The notes: generated by a model from the sequence alone, not told the origin. A DNA stretch of 21,347 nt from Funneliformis mosseae (GCA_910592005.1 CAJVPP010001261.1:1-21347); one strand, 5' to 3'. Shown: positions 1 through 9,421, counted from the first letter of the stretch. Made by a program: numbers and translations.

Positions 1-400
1 AGATTGTTAAGTTATTTTTATTAATTATCAGTATTTAATCATACTTGTTACTATAATTTAAAGTCAACTAAAATTTTATATTAATAATATAATAGATTGT
101 TAAGTTATTTTTATTAATTATCAGTATTTAATCATACTTGTTACTATAATTTAAAGTCAACTAAAATTTTTATTTAAAATTAATAGATAGTAAGTTATTT
201 TATTAATTATCAGTATTTAATTATACCTATTATTGTAATTTAAAGGTAACTAAATTTTTTATTTAAAAAATAAACTTTATTAGTTGGTAAGTTATTTTTT
301 TGATTTTAGTATTTAATTATACTTGTTACTATAATATTAATTAAAATTTTTATTTATTTTAAAAATAAATTTATTAGTGGGTAAGTTATTTTTATTTTTA
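1..400. repeat. Degenerate ~93-bp tandem repeat, five copies
   Basis: Units start near 1, 94, 185, 281 and 375. The first two are almost identical (differences only near the A/T-rich junction); later copies diverge. Shared landmarks in order are GTTAAGTTATTT or GGTAAGTTATTT, CAGTATTTAATYATAC, TTGTTACTATAAT and AACTAAAATTTTTAT. Copies 3-5 contain GTAAGT followed about 20 nt later by an AG, so they resemble tiny splice units, but nothing shows they are spliced. The window begins inside the array, so its true length is unknown. It ends roughly 140 bp before the kinase frame. Confidence 0.85.
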
Positions 401-540
401 TTACTAAATAAATAATTTAAGCATAATTAAATTAATAATATAAATATTATTATTAATAAATATATTTATTAAGTAAGTATTATATTTTATTTTTTAATAA
501 TAATTATAATATTAATACTATAAAATTATTATTTAAAACA
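401..540. other. AT-only spacer before the kinase frame
   Basis: Nearly pure A/T sequence between the tandem repeat and the kinase frame. The kinase frame stays open upstream of 541 for several codons but offers no convincing ATG, so the first exon or start may have been lost or lie further left. No clear promoter element can be separated from the background. Confidence 0.4.
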
Positions 541-916
541 AAAGGGATTTGCTCAAATTATAATAAAAAAAATACTGGATATAAATGGTATAAAGAATGT
601 TATTCTAATTTATTTCAAAAAAACTTTTCTAATTGGACTAGTAAAAATAAATTTATTGATAAATTTATTCAAAATACTCAAATAAATGCTCAAAATAAAG
701 AGCAATTATTAGAATGGATTCCTTATAATAAATTTAAAAATATTAAGCATTTTGATGAAGGAGGATTTAGTATTATATATAAAGCAATTTGGATTGATGG
801 GTTTATTAAAACTTATTTATATGATAATAATAATTGGATTAGAAGTGGTAATATTGATGTAATTCTTAAAAGTTTTAATAAATCATCAAAATCTAAATGA
901 GGAATTTTTAAATAAG

Positions 917-991
917 GTATATTAATAATTATATTTAATTTTAAATAAGAAGTTTTTAAATTAACTAAATTAATTTATTTTTATTTAGTAG
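917..991 (+). other. Intron in kinase gene, TAGTAG acceptor
   Basis: GTATAT donor directly after LNK, AT-rich body, acceptor TTTATTTAGTAG. Splicing at the first AG (988) would put a TAG stop first in the next exon. Splicing at the second AG (991) restores KYHYECYSQL in the catalytic frame, so the second AG is the productive one. Confidence 0.6.
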
Positions 992-1857
992 AAATATCAT
1001 TATGAATGTTATAGTCAATTAAAAACATATTCAAATGAAAATTTTATTCAATTATATAGATTTACTCAAGATCCAAATACTTTAAATTATATGATAATAA
1101 TAAAATATGCAAAAAATAATAATTTAAGAAAAAATTTATCAAATATAGTTAAGAATAAATAGATTATTAAATTATTACAATTAAAAGATATTATTAGTGG
1201 ACTTGGAGAAATACATCAAAAGAATCTTATTCATTGTGATTTTTATCATAGTAATATTTTAAAAATTAGAGAAAATATTTTATCTATTAGTGATTTAGGA
1301 TTATGTAAACCTGTAAATTATTTTCAAACATCTAAAAAAAATGAGATTTATGGTGTTTTACCATTTGTAGCTCCTGAAATTTTAAGAGGACAATATTATA
1401 CTTTAGCTAGTGATATATATAGTTTTTCTATTATTATGTGGGAATTTATATCAGGAGTTTTTTTATTTAATAATGAAGCACATAATCTTCAACTTGGTTT
1501 AGATATTTGTAAAGGTAAAACATTCTAAAATTAATGAAAATGTTCCCAAATGTTATATAAATTTAATGGAAAAATGTTGGATATTAATCTATTAAAAAGG
1601 CCTACAGCATTAGAAATTAAAAAGATCATTAATAATTGGATTGAGAATATTACAAGTAAAGATTTTGATATAGAATTAAAAGATGATATTGTAGATTTTT
1701 ATAAATCAGATAAAACATTAAAATATAATCAAAATAATAATTTAAACAAAGTAAAAGATCATCCTCAAGTATTTCATACAGGTCGTTTACTTGATTTTAC
1801 TGAAAAATGAAATTTTAGACTTTGAATCTAAAAGTTTAGAAATTAGTCAAAATATTG

Positions 1858-1936
1858 GTAAGTGTTATAATATTTATAATATATATAATAGACTCTTTAA
1901 ATTGATTTTAATATATATATATTCTTTATATAATAG
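1858..1936 (+). other. Intron in kinase 3' tail (79 nt)
   Basis: Strong donor GTAAGT and acceptor TAATAG. It splits a codon after its first base and joins to a short exon, 1937-1969, reading EASNIMNNEKV. The body is TA-rich, like other introns here. Confidence 0.6.
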
Positions 1937-1965
1937 AAGCTTCAAATATTATGAATAATGAAAAA

Positions 1966-2044
1966 GTAAGTAATTAATTAAAATTAAATTATAAATATAT
2001 TTAATGTATTTTAATTTCATTTTTTATAAATAATTTCCTAATAG
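1966..2044 (+). other. Intron with tandem donors between kinase and peptidase frames
   Basis: The donor region is GTAAGTAATT, giving two GT sites four bases apart (1966 and 1970), with acceptor CCTAATAG at 2044. From 1966 (better consensus) the product ends after three further codons (Leu-Tyr-Lys-stop). From 1970 the kinase tail reads on in frame as VIVQMKEELQQ into the peptidase frame. Donor choice could thus set kinase alone versus kinase-peptidase. This is read from the sequence; use of either site is unproven. Confidence 0.5.
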
Positions 2045-2052
2045 TTGTACAA

Positions 2053-3751
2053 ATGAAAGAAGAGTTGCAACAAATTCTAATTGATCCGAATGTACGAGAT
2101 GTCTTCTTTGGTAAAAAAGCAGAAGAATTTAGAAGTAAAAGTACCCTCATCCTATATGTTGTAGTAGAAAACAAACCAAAAAAACCATTGCAATGTGTTA
2201 GAGGGTATCCAATAGCTTATATTGAGTGGAGAACATTTACAGAAAAAGGTCCAAAAAATTTTCCTCCACAAAAAGCATACCTTTCGATGTCATAAAGAAA
2301 TTTGATAATATCCTGAATACACAGCTCGGACGAGACTTTCGTTCAAAATTCATCAATCTTATTGCTATAAGCTTAGATTGGAAGAATGTTGATGGATATT
2401 ATATAGAAAAACCAGCTATTATTTTCTATGTTATCCGTAAGGGAGTGATTCCTATTGGTAATGATTATTTTCCTAAGAATATTGATGATATAGAAACAGA
2501 TGTACGCGAAGAGTTTTATGAACCAACTTGCTTGAATCGTTCAAAAGAATGCTGTGAATTTCAACTCTTTGTTTCTTCTGGTTGTAGCATGGAATCTCTG
2601 GAACAATTTGTGCCGGAACTTTAGGTATGTTTGTGAAAGATTCTAACGAACAAAACGAACGCATATATTTATTGACAAATGACTATGTCATCCGTATGAA
2701 ACATGGTTCTGAAATTCAAAACAAAATATGTCAACCAGCTGATAGTGACTACGTAATGTATCTCGAAAAAGAATTAAAAGCAAAATTAGACAAGAAACTA
2801 CAATCTAATGGTCGAGCTTATACAATAGGTCTTAAAAGAGAATTAAAAAATGAATTAAAAAATGAAAAGGAAAATTTAGAAAAAAGAAAGTCTGAAGTTG
2901 AACACAATGTAGAAAATGAAATCTATGATAGGATTAAAGATTTGGAATTTGAAATTAAAAAATGCTCTGATATCAAGAAATTAGAAAAAGATTTGAAATA
3001 TGCAAAAAGATATAATACCCATTTGGCATTATTTACAAATGGATTACGAGATAATTATAAAATTGACAAAAGAAATTATGGTGTCGACGCCGCAATAGCT
3101 AAACTAGAACAATCTGAGGGAACTCTTTTGCGAAAAATAAAGTCACGCAATTTTGCAATCGGTAATTCTGCATTCGAAGATGAATCTCCTATTTTAATCA
3201 CGGATATTAACGAAGATATTCACTCTGTTGATACTTCTAAGCCAATATATAAAGTTGGATGCACATCTGGGTTAACAAAAGGGTATATTAAAGAAGGCAT
3301 AACATCAATCCTTTCTAAGGATGGCTCTTTGATATTAGAGCAACAATTGAATTTTCATGGTGTACAGATGAAAGAAATTAAAGTTCGGGGGAAAGAAAAT
3401 TTTCCTTTTAAATGGTTAGATAGGCAAATATTGGTACTAGCAAAAAAAGGACTCTTCATGGATGAAGGGGATTCGGGTTGTATATGGTTTGATCAAGATG
3501 GAATAGTTATAGCATTGGGACATGGGACATTGTGTACAACAAGTGGTGAATTTGCTGTAGGATCATCAATAAGTACTGTGTTAAAGGCTCTCAAGGTTTC
3601 CCCTTATTTTGAACAAATGGTACGCGTTGAGTTTTTGTGTTTCATTAATTTTGAAATTAGTTTTGTATTACCTATAATACAAATTATTTATATTTTAAAT
3701 AAAGCTGAAATTATACATTTGTTATTGGATATCAAGTGCATTTATTTTTAA
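2053..3751 (+). pseudogene. Trypsin-like peptidase with coiled-coil insert, frameshifted
   Basis: Three frames form one protein: 2053 to ~2275, ~2275 to 2612, and ~2615 to 3751, joined by single-base shifts near 2275 and 2614. The first ~170 residues (VRDVFFGKKAEEF, LIAISLDWKN, EKPAIIFYV) form an unassigned N-terminal domain. A chymotrypsin-fold peptidase follows: SSGCSMESLEQF, GTLGMFVKD, then LLTNDYVIR (catalytic His position, Tyr codon TAT at 2684-2686), YGVDAAIAKLE (candidate catalytic Asp, residue 154 counted from the ATG at 2627), KVGCTSGLTKG, and MDEGDSGCIWF (nucleophile Ser, residue 283). Between the His and Asp positions sits an ~80-residue Lys/Glu-rich stretch (residues 46-128) with coiled-coil character, an unusual place for an insert. 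A His-to-Tyr change (CAT to TAT) should abolish hydrolysis. After SPYFEQM the sequence turns hydrophobic and AT-rich, so the true C terminus is probably near 3620 and the remainder may be intron or read-through. Codon use is less AT-extreme than in the kinase. Confidence 0.75.
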
Positions 3752-4437
3752 TATTTGAAATTTCTGACTATAAAGTATACTTGATGTTATTAATATTTGT
3801 TTCTATCTTGATCTTAGGCATATTGTGTGTCATTACTATTTCTACTTCTTTGAAGCCAATTGATATCCGTAAATTAAGTGTCTTAAGATTAAATTCCCGA
3901 TAAAAATATATGTCAAAATTTAAATGTCGATACAAGTTTTTTATTAGCTTTTGCTAGCTGAGATAATTTTAGATTGTGTATTCTATTAGAAATTGAGTCT
4001 TTTTTATCCCAAAATCGTCAATTCTTTTGAATTAAAAGAACAAGCGGATGATGTGATATAATTCAGTTTTAGCTTGGAAAATTAATAAACGTTAGACCCA
4101 AAAATATAATTTTTTTCGCTTCTTTGTCTAGGATAAGAATCAAATCTAAATTTTTGATGAAATTTTATTACCAAAAGTAATTAACATTTAAGATATAAAA
4201 ATATTTTTAAAAGATAAATTCTTCTATGATATGGTAACATTTGACTAGTTGATAATGAGTTCAATCTGCATAATTAGAAATCTTTAACTCTTCAAATCTC
4301 AAAAAAATACCCAAGTGCTATAAATGATTTATTGTATATGATGGCTAATTCTACATTACATGACAGTACAATAATAAGCTACCCCACTTCGTTCAAATAT
4401 ATCTCGTAGCGTAAATTCAATTATAATAAAAAGGATA
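3752..4437. other. Non-coding or ghost-gene sequence
   Basis: Less AT-rich than the flanks, with no open frame of useful length. Short protein-like minus-strand pieces such as LRDIFERSGVAYYC and NVELAIIYNKSFIALGYFF occur around 4290-4430 in different frames. They may be the decayed continuation of the frame at 4438-4680. Confidence 0.35.
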
Positions 4438-4680
4438 TTATTTGCATGCTTCATTGAACGGTACAATTTGCTGAGACAATATCAATTTTTGAATGTCATA
4501 ATTGGTTTATTTAATCTTGAAATCTCTGATGTGTTGCGATATCAATTTTGGCGAAACCACTTAGTCCATTGGTGAACACTCAATGCGCTTCACCGGATCT
4601 TTCTTTGCTGCTAATGAAACTTAATTGAGATGTTAAGCTTCGTTGAATTTCTCAATATCAAAATTTAAACGCTCTTCAAA
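4438..4680 (-). pseudogene. Decayed coding fragment, four Gln-like stops
   Basis: The minus frame from 4680 to a TAA at 4438-4440 reads protein-like sequence (FEERLNFDIEKFNEA, AAKKDPVKRIECSPMD, QKLILSQQIVPFNEACK) interrupted by four TAA codons. Each is a single C-to-T step from CAA. Amino-acid composition is far more protein-like than neighbouring random frames, which is the main support. No family was recognised. It lies downstream of, and on the same strand as, the other broken frames at 5185-7117 and may be part of the same lost gene. Confidence 0.4.
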
Positions 4681-5184
4681 TAATCTAAGTTACAAAATGC
4701 TTCTTTTTAAAAATGTCAATGGGTTCTACCATTATTTCATGTCAGTGATATATAGTTAAAAATTGTTAGTTCGCGCAATTTATACACTATAAAATTAAGG
4801 ATAAAGTCAAAATTCGCAAAAAAATGTTACATCCTTAATTAGAGGAGCTTCTTTATCATCATTATTCAGAGCAAGTCTTGAAAATTCAGTTTAGCTTCCT
4901 ATAATTACTAAATGTATTTTCTACAGTTTCAAGTCATTGGCCTTAATGTTGGAAGAAATCTCATTATTTCTTCTCTTCTTCAAAGATCTTTAATATTATC
5001 GCTGATATATCAAATATCAAAAAGATGAAATGTAAGTGTAACATTAACACACATAATTCAGGCAAAGATTACCCATAATTATAAAAGTTACCTACATTTT
5101 TATATTTCAATTACAAATAGATCCTAATAGTCAAAATGATATACACACTCCACGCCCACATCCCCTGCATCCCATCCATTAAAA
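4681..5184. other. Interrupted minus-strand frames, no intact gene
   Basis: A short coding-like piece on the minus strand around 4830-4890 reads LNNDDKEAPLIKDVTFFCEF and then hits stops. Nothing else can be supported apart from the G-rich patch at 5143-5178. Confidence 0.3.
5143..5178 (-). other. G-rich patch in an AT-rich setting
   Basis: The minus strand carries runs GG, GGG, GGGG, GGG and GG within about 30 nt (GGATGGGATGCAGGGGATG and beyond). This is the densest G cluster in the window. It could form a two-tier G-quadruplex; three-tier is not possible because only three runs reach three Gs. It may also be a relic of coding sequence. Confidence 0.4.
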
Positions 5185-5283
5185 TCACAGAAATTTGCTT
5201 ATTACTCTAACCATTTTCTCGCAGTGTTCAAGTGGTCGAATATATGCAATACTAATTGACAGATAAAATATCACTATAGGAAA
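5185..5283 (-). pseudogene. Coding fragment downstream of the MITE
   Basis: A minus-strand open stretch from the MITE edge to a TGA at 5185-5187 reads PIVIFYLSISIAYIRPLEHC followed by EKMVRVISKFL. It is hydrophobic then charged and has protein-like composition. It probably continues the frame that ends at the other MITE edge (near 5449), although the two frames are one base out of register across the insertion. Confidence 0.35.
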
Positions 5284-5448
5284 CATATGGGGTCTTTGCA
5301 ATAGAAAGGGAGGAAACTCCAAAAAAATTAAAATTTTAGTTTATAAGCCAAAAATGTTCTAAATACTATAATTTGTTCAGATTTATTATTAACTTATTTT
5401 TTATTTTTTTTTGAGTTTCCTCCCTTTCTATTGCAAAGGCCTCATATG
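5284..5448. mobile_element. 165-bp MITE with ~36-bp terminal inverted repeats
   Basis: Left arm 5284-5319 and right arm 5413-5448 are reverse complements at 34 of 36 positions; the shared core is CTTTGCAATAGAAAGGGAGG followed by AAACTC. Both ends start with the palindrome CATATG, so the target duplication cannot be sized from one copy: TA, ATAT or CATATG all fit, and TA would suit a Tc1/mariner-type transposase. The interior is AT-rich and non-coding. The near-identical arms mean insertion is recent relative to the decay of the surrounding frames. Confidence 0.9.
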
Positions 5449-6814
5449 CTTCTCGAATCTAGAAATCTATTGGTTTCATAGAAGAAAGAAAATGATCTTC
5501 CGAGAAGATTGGGAATTGTAGTTGGCAGACGTGTGATGTTGTAGATCTACGAGAACCACATAAGTTTATGCTTATAACCTTGTTATAGATCCGAATAACC
5601 AAATTCTTGAACCAAATTATAATGCAACTGGACAGTTACATCTCCCAAAATTATAATCTTTTTATCTGGTATCATCTTACATAGTATGCTAAAAACTCCT
5701 CTTTGTTTAAGTATTAGAGAATAGGTAACATGTACGTATTGTATTTATTTTCAAAAGTTAGGTATTTATTGATTATCGGCAATTAATCGAATAGTTTTTG
5801 AATGTGCCACATTATGTATATTTGTAAACTGAACTCCAGCAAATAAATAATAATGCTTTGATCATACATTCTTGGATTATTAATTTGTTCCGTTGCGCTA
5901 TGGTTTTTCATTCATCCTTTTCACGAATTTATAATCAATCTTTGAAGTCCTTTTTTTTTTTTTGGATAGAATAAGGTTCACCTGGACATACATGTAGATC
6001 TAATAATTAATTGTTACAATTCGTGAAGCATCTTTCTTATGACAGATTCCATCGAATTTCCAGGAGGAACTTGAATTATCTCTAATTCAACCGACTTGTA
6101 AAAGTAACAACCGAATTAATTCACAATTCAAACAGAATATATTGATAAAATTTGGTCACGAAATGTTTAATAACAGGTTGTAATTCCTATATGAATTTTC
6201 GGGCTTAAATATTGTCAGGATAAACAAAGATGGTAATTTGTTGATGAAATTATTGTATAACAAAAAGCATTTTGATCTATGGATACCATGCGAGATGTTG
6301 TCTTTGATTAAATTCGGTGGGCTACATTTCTACTAAGACATTTGTTTAGAATCACTCTCAAATTGAGTAATGAAGCTATTAGCTTGAATGACATTAGCCA
6401 AGAGGTATAATTCATTCCAACTATTAAAAGCAGTTTCTTTAAGATAAGTAGGTACAATTTGAATATCGATCAACTAAATAATAGATCATGATTACCCCAT
6501 GAAAGGTTTAATATAAGATTTTCTATTATTAAGTCATTAAAAACATTGTTGCAGTATTTACCTTATTCCAATTAGATCCAACAAATAAGCTCTGCTTAAA
6601 GCTTGAACAGCAGCTATAGAGTCTTGAAGATCAGTTTTGTAGTAATAAATCAATATAAAAATCTTCAATGGCGAGAATAAATCCTTTGAAATTTCATGTT
6701 GTCGAAAGAAATTTGTTGGTAAGTACGATAATACAAATTCATTGGCGATTCACTAAATATGGCCGGGGCCTTTAATTGTATCAGACACAAAAAACTACGG
6801 CGTTCCATTGTTAT

Positions 6815-6863
6815 CTGAAATAATTAAATTTATTTAATTATTTTTGTTAGTATAACTAACTAC
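6815..6863 (-). other. Candidate short intron with TACTAAC branch site
   Basis: On the minus strand: donor GTAGTT, a perfect fungal branch-point consensus TACTAAC (6846-6852), and acceptor TTATTTCAG (ending 6815), 49 nt in all. Signals are good, but flanking frames do not join cleanly, so the host gene is decayed or the exon boundaries differ. Confidence 0.35.
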
Positions 6864-7046
6864 ATTGTTAATAAGAGAAGGATATCATAACGCCATCTCT
6901 TAAGGTTTTGCTGCAAAAGATATGAAATTTGTCGTACAATTCGAATTTCCAAAAGTTTCAATTTAATATTATTAGAAGGTTCACCTTGTTGTGAAAAGTG
7001 AAATTTATCAAAAGTATAATCATGTGATATGTTTTGATTTAATTTC

Positions 7047-7099
7047 TTTAACCAGTTTAACCGGTTAAAATATTCGTTAACCGGCCGGTGTATTAACCG
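7047..7099. repeat. Cluster of AACCGGTTAA-type palindromes
   Basis: AACCAGTTTAACCGGTTAA, GTTAACCGGCCGG and TTAACCG lie within about 50 bp. The same motif family fills the hAT-like element at 9802-10063, so this may be the internal end of a related, more decayed element or a protein-binding array. No terminal inverted repeat was found here. Confidence 0.6.
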
Positions 7100-7117
7100 A
7101 TCTATAATAAAACACAC

Positions 7118-8027
7118 GAAAAAATAAAATTCATGTAATTAATTTTTTTTATAAAAAACAAAAAAAGAAAGAAAAAAAAATTTCGTTTCACACGCACAGC
7201 AAATAAAATCTTAATACTTTATTTAAAAATATGTTACAATATAAATTAGTACAGACAGAATCAGTAATTATTTAACTTGATATTACGTACCGCAGTATTA
7301 ATGATTCAAAACTTTTTATTATGGGTGAATTATTTCTTGTTAATGAGAAAATGATATTATTTGAATGGTTTGCAACTTGATTTTATAAATGATCAAATTA
7401 GTAATTCCATAAATACTTGGAATTTTCGATAGATTTATTATACATCAATTGCATCAAGCGTTCCTTAAAAGTCTCTTATTTTTTATTTAAAAATGTTATT
7501 TTAAATTTGTTTTTCGCTCTTACCTTCAAGTCAACTTACATTAATCCAGAATTTAATGTAATATTGAGAAATCACGATGTACTTTAATACCTTTTTATGG
7601 GATCTTATATAGTTGATTTGATAAGCAAATAATTTTTACGCAGAACTTTCTATTTTGGTAGTTGAAAAGAAATTTCTTCTCAAGTTGAATATAATACTCC
7701 TGTGAAATAATAAAATCCTACTTGAAAAACTCAAATTAGCACATTTTAAAGTTTACGGAGTTTCTAATTTATCAACTGAAACTTTGATATGATTAAATAC
7801 CAAAAAGTGAGTTTATTGAACTTTTTTTTTAGAATTATTTGGCAAGAAATGGTTTTTCAGGCGTTGCCATTCATGAATTTTCACGATACATATAATGCCA
7901 GATGATTTTTTTAAATAATAACGACAGATTGCTCATTATTTCTTGTGGTTCAACCGACAGACGTTTTATTTACAATTATTGACCTTAATTGTCGAACTAT
8001 TTACGAAATAATTGTATATATCGATTT
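7118..8027. other. Spacer with no supported gene
   Basis: AT-rich but less extreme than sequence after 8200. It starts with an A-rich run (7141-7180). Frames on both strands are short and broken. Nothing recognisable. Confidence 0.4.
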
Positions 8028-8168
8028 CTTATAAATACCTTATTCTTTGAACTTTCAATTTCATTTACTTCACATTTTAATAAAAAAATGTTTACTACAA
8101 ATTTAATAAAATTTATTATTACTACGAGATCAAGAATTGAAGAGACTAACATATTTTCATTGAGTTAG
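8028..8168 (+). promoter_or_regulatory. Promoter-like block with short ORF start
   Basis: TATAAATA at 8030-8037, then a CT-rich stretch with CACATT about 35 nt further on, an A-rich leader, and an ATG at 8088 in the context AAAAAAATG. The frame reads MFTTNLIKFIITTRSRIEE and stops at TAG 8166-8168, 26 residues. Spacing resembles a fungal core promoter feeding a gene that is now truncated. This could be chance in AT-rich DNA. Confidence 0.25.
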
Positions 8169-8327
8169 AAATGAATAATAATGACCATAAATGCTGATGT
8201 ATTAGAAATTTAATATACTTACATGTAATTATAATTCAAGTATATAAAAAAAGTTTTCATTTTTTCATTTTTTTTTAATATAATTTATTTTTATTTATAT
8301 TTTTATTATATAAAATTGGCTTCTTTA
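8169..8327. other. AT-rich spacer
   Basis: Homopolymer T runs and TATA-like sequence only; nothing supported. Confidence 0.4.
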
Positions 8328-8437
8328 ACTTTTACTTCAGATTTTACCTCTTCTTCTTCAACTTCTCCTTCTGTTCCTACTTCCAACTTCTCTTTCTATC
8401 CTTACCTCAACTTCATCAACTACATCTTTTTTTTCTA
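8328..8437 (-). other. Pyrimidine-rich tract, possible acidic-protein relic
   Basis: About 110 nt of CTT/TCT-rich sequence on the plus strand. On the minus strand one frame reads a Glu/Lys-rich peptide (KEKLEVGTEGEVEEEEVKSE) that is open for about 30 codons. It may be a remnant of a low-complexity acidic coding region or a simple polypyrimidine repeat. Confidence 0.35.
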
Positions 8438-9027
8438 CTTTTAAACATCACTAATTAAACTAAACATCCACTATGTGTAAAATGGTTTAAAGTAACAATT
8501 GATACTCTGTTTAAAGAGTGAAAAAATAAAAACAAAGTAATATTTTTATATAAAATTATTTTAATATATTATATATATAAATTACTTTTAATTTATAAGA
8601 TTACTTTTGAAATATCATGATACTTGGCCTTCTAAAAAAGAACTTTAGGCTATTATAGTCCAAAATATTAATGAAAAACTGAAACAATATTTTCCTAGTA
8701 TATAATGTTAAACATTTTTTTTCTAGTTATCAAATATGTTGTAATTAAAATAATTAAATAGTAATTAAGAAATAAATATATTATATATAATATTCTTTTT
8801 TATTTAGAACTTAAAATTGTTGAGAACTAAAGATTCTCACATAAAGAAGGACAAACTTATCTAAGAGTATTATGAAATATTTAACATTCAATTTTATAAT
8901 TTACTTTGTAAATATAAAAAATTTTATATTTTATATTAATAAAATTTTTAATATAACATATATTTTGATATTATATATAGTAGCTATTAAAAGAAATGTA
9001 AGTATTTATTTTTTAAGTTTAAAAGTT
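8438..9027. other. AT-rich spacer, nothing recognised
   Basis: Short A/T repeats and no open frames of note on either strand. Confidence 0.4.
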
Positions 9028-9203
9028 TATATATATATTTTTTAATCTTTAAGTTTTGGAAATTATTTTATATTAGAAAATCTTTTTAATTAGAAATATT
9101 ATTTTATATAAATTAATAATTTATATAATATTGATATTCTTATTTAAAAAAAATTTTCTAATATAATATAATCTTTAAAACTTAAGGATTAAAAGATATA
9201 TAA
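9028..9203. repeat. Imperfect long inverted repeat (foldback, ~85-bp arms)
   Basis: The left arm, from TATATATTTTTTAATCTTTA to about 9113, matches the reverse complement of the right arm, which ends AGGATTAAAAGATATATA at 9203. Landmarks such as TATTAGAAAATCTTTTTAA and its counterpart, and CTTTAAGTTTT against AAAACTTAAGG, pair up. The centre near 9115 is the near-palindrome TTATATAAATTAATAATTTA. No coding content. It is probably a decayed foldback MITE. Confidence 0.75.
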
Positions 9204-9421
9204 AATATATAAAATCATAATTCTAGTATTTATAGTTAATAAGTTATAAGCATTTAAATCTAAAAAATGATCAATTGAAATCTGAAAAGAAAAATTCTTA
9301 AGGTATATAATATTATACTTATTATTAAAATTTATTATTATTTTTAATATTTTTAATGTTTTGCTAAATTTTTTCTTCTTATAGATAAAGAAAAAAGAGA
9401 GTAAAAACTTTTATTAAAAAA
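9204..9421. other. AT-rich spacer
   Basis: No gene or clear repeat beyond short A/T runs. Confidence 0.4.

Larger units (their letters stand above)
541..1969 (+). pseudogene. Broken TKL-type protein kinase gene
   Basis: The N-terminal part has a C-rich start (KGICSNYN, ECYSNLF), a WTSKNKFIDKFIQ linker and LEWIPYNKFKNIKHF leading into the kinase domain, an arrangement I associate with Rhizophagus TKL kinases. Visible kinase motifs: a glycine loop DEGGFSIIYKA (754-780) in which the first and third Gly are Asp and Ser; the ATP-site Lys in VILKSF (868-870); catalytic loop HCDFYHSN (Asp 1238-1240, Asn retained); SDLGL in place of DFG (Asp 1292-1294); APEILRG and SDIYSF in the activation and F-helix region; and LLKRPTA at the end. 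Breaks: a frameshift near 870-900 before intron 917-991; an in-frame TAG at 1160-1162; a compensating pair of frameshifts near 1520 and 1580; another near 1805. The catalytic Asp and Lys remain, but the damaged glycine loop and breaks argue against a working enzyme. Assembly errors in homopolymers could explain some shifts but not the TAG. The tail is spliced at 1858-1936 and runs toward the peptidase frame. Confidence 0.85.
5449..7117 (-). pseudogene. Decayed intron-bearing gene of unknown family
   Basis: Reading the minus strand from 7117, a first open block (7117-6860, 85 codons) includes QQGEPSNNIKLKLLEI and ISYLLQQNLKRWRYDILLL. After a candidate intron (6815-6863) come SDTIKGPGHI, ANEFVLSYLPTNFFRQHEIS and DSIAAVQALSRAYLLDLIGI, then ETAFNSWNELYLLANVIQ. 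Nearer 5449 are PDKKIIILGDVTVQLHYN, LVQEFGYSDL and TRLPTTIPNLLGRSFSFFYE. The blocks sit in different frames and carry TAA, TAG and TGA codons, nearly all one C-to-T step from CAA, CAG or CGA. In places two frames look equally plausible, so no single protein can be given. A clean junction at the candidate intron could not be made. No domain family was recognised. Alternative: chance open frames in a less AT-rich patch, though the composition argues against that. Confidence 0.4.

Noticed and set aside
2613..2630. Programmed frameshift at CTTTAGG in the peptidase
   Set aside because: The needed shift is -1 (or a missing base) and the local sequence has no slippery heptamer. A single-base deletion explains it, and a second unrelated frameshift lies upstream.
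2473..2664. 63-codon minus-strand open frame
   Set aside because: Antisense shadow of the peptidase gene.
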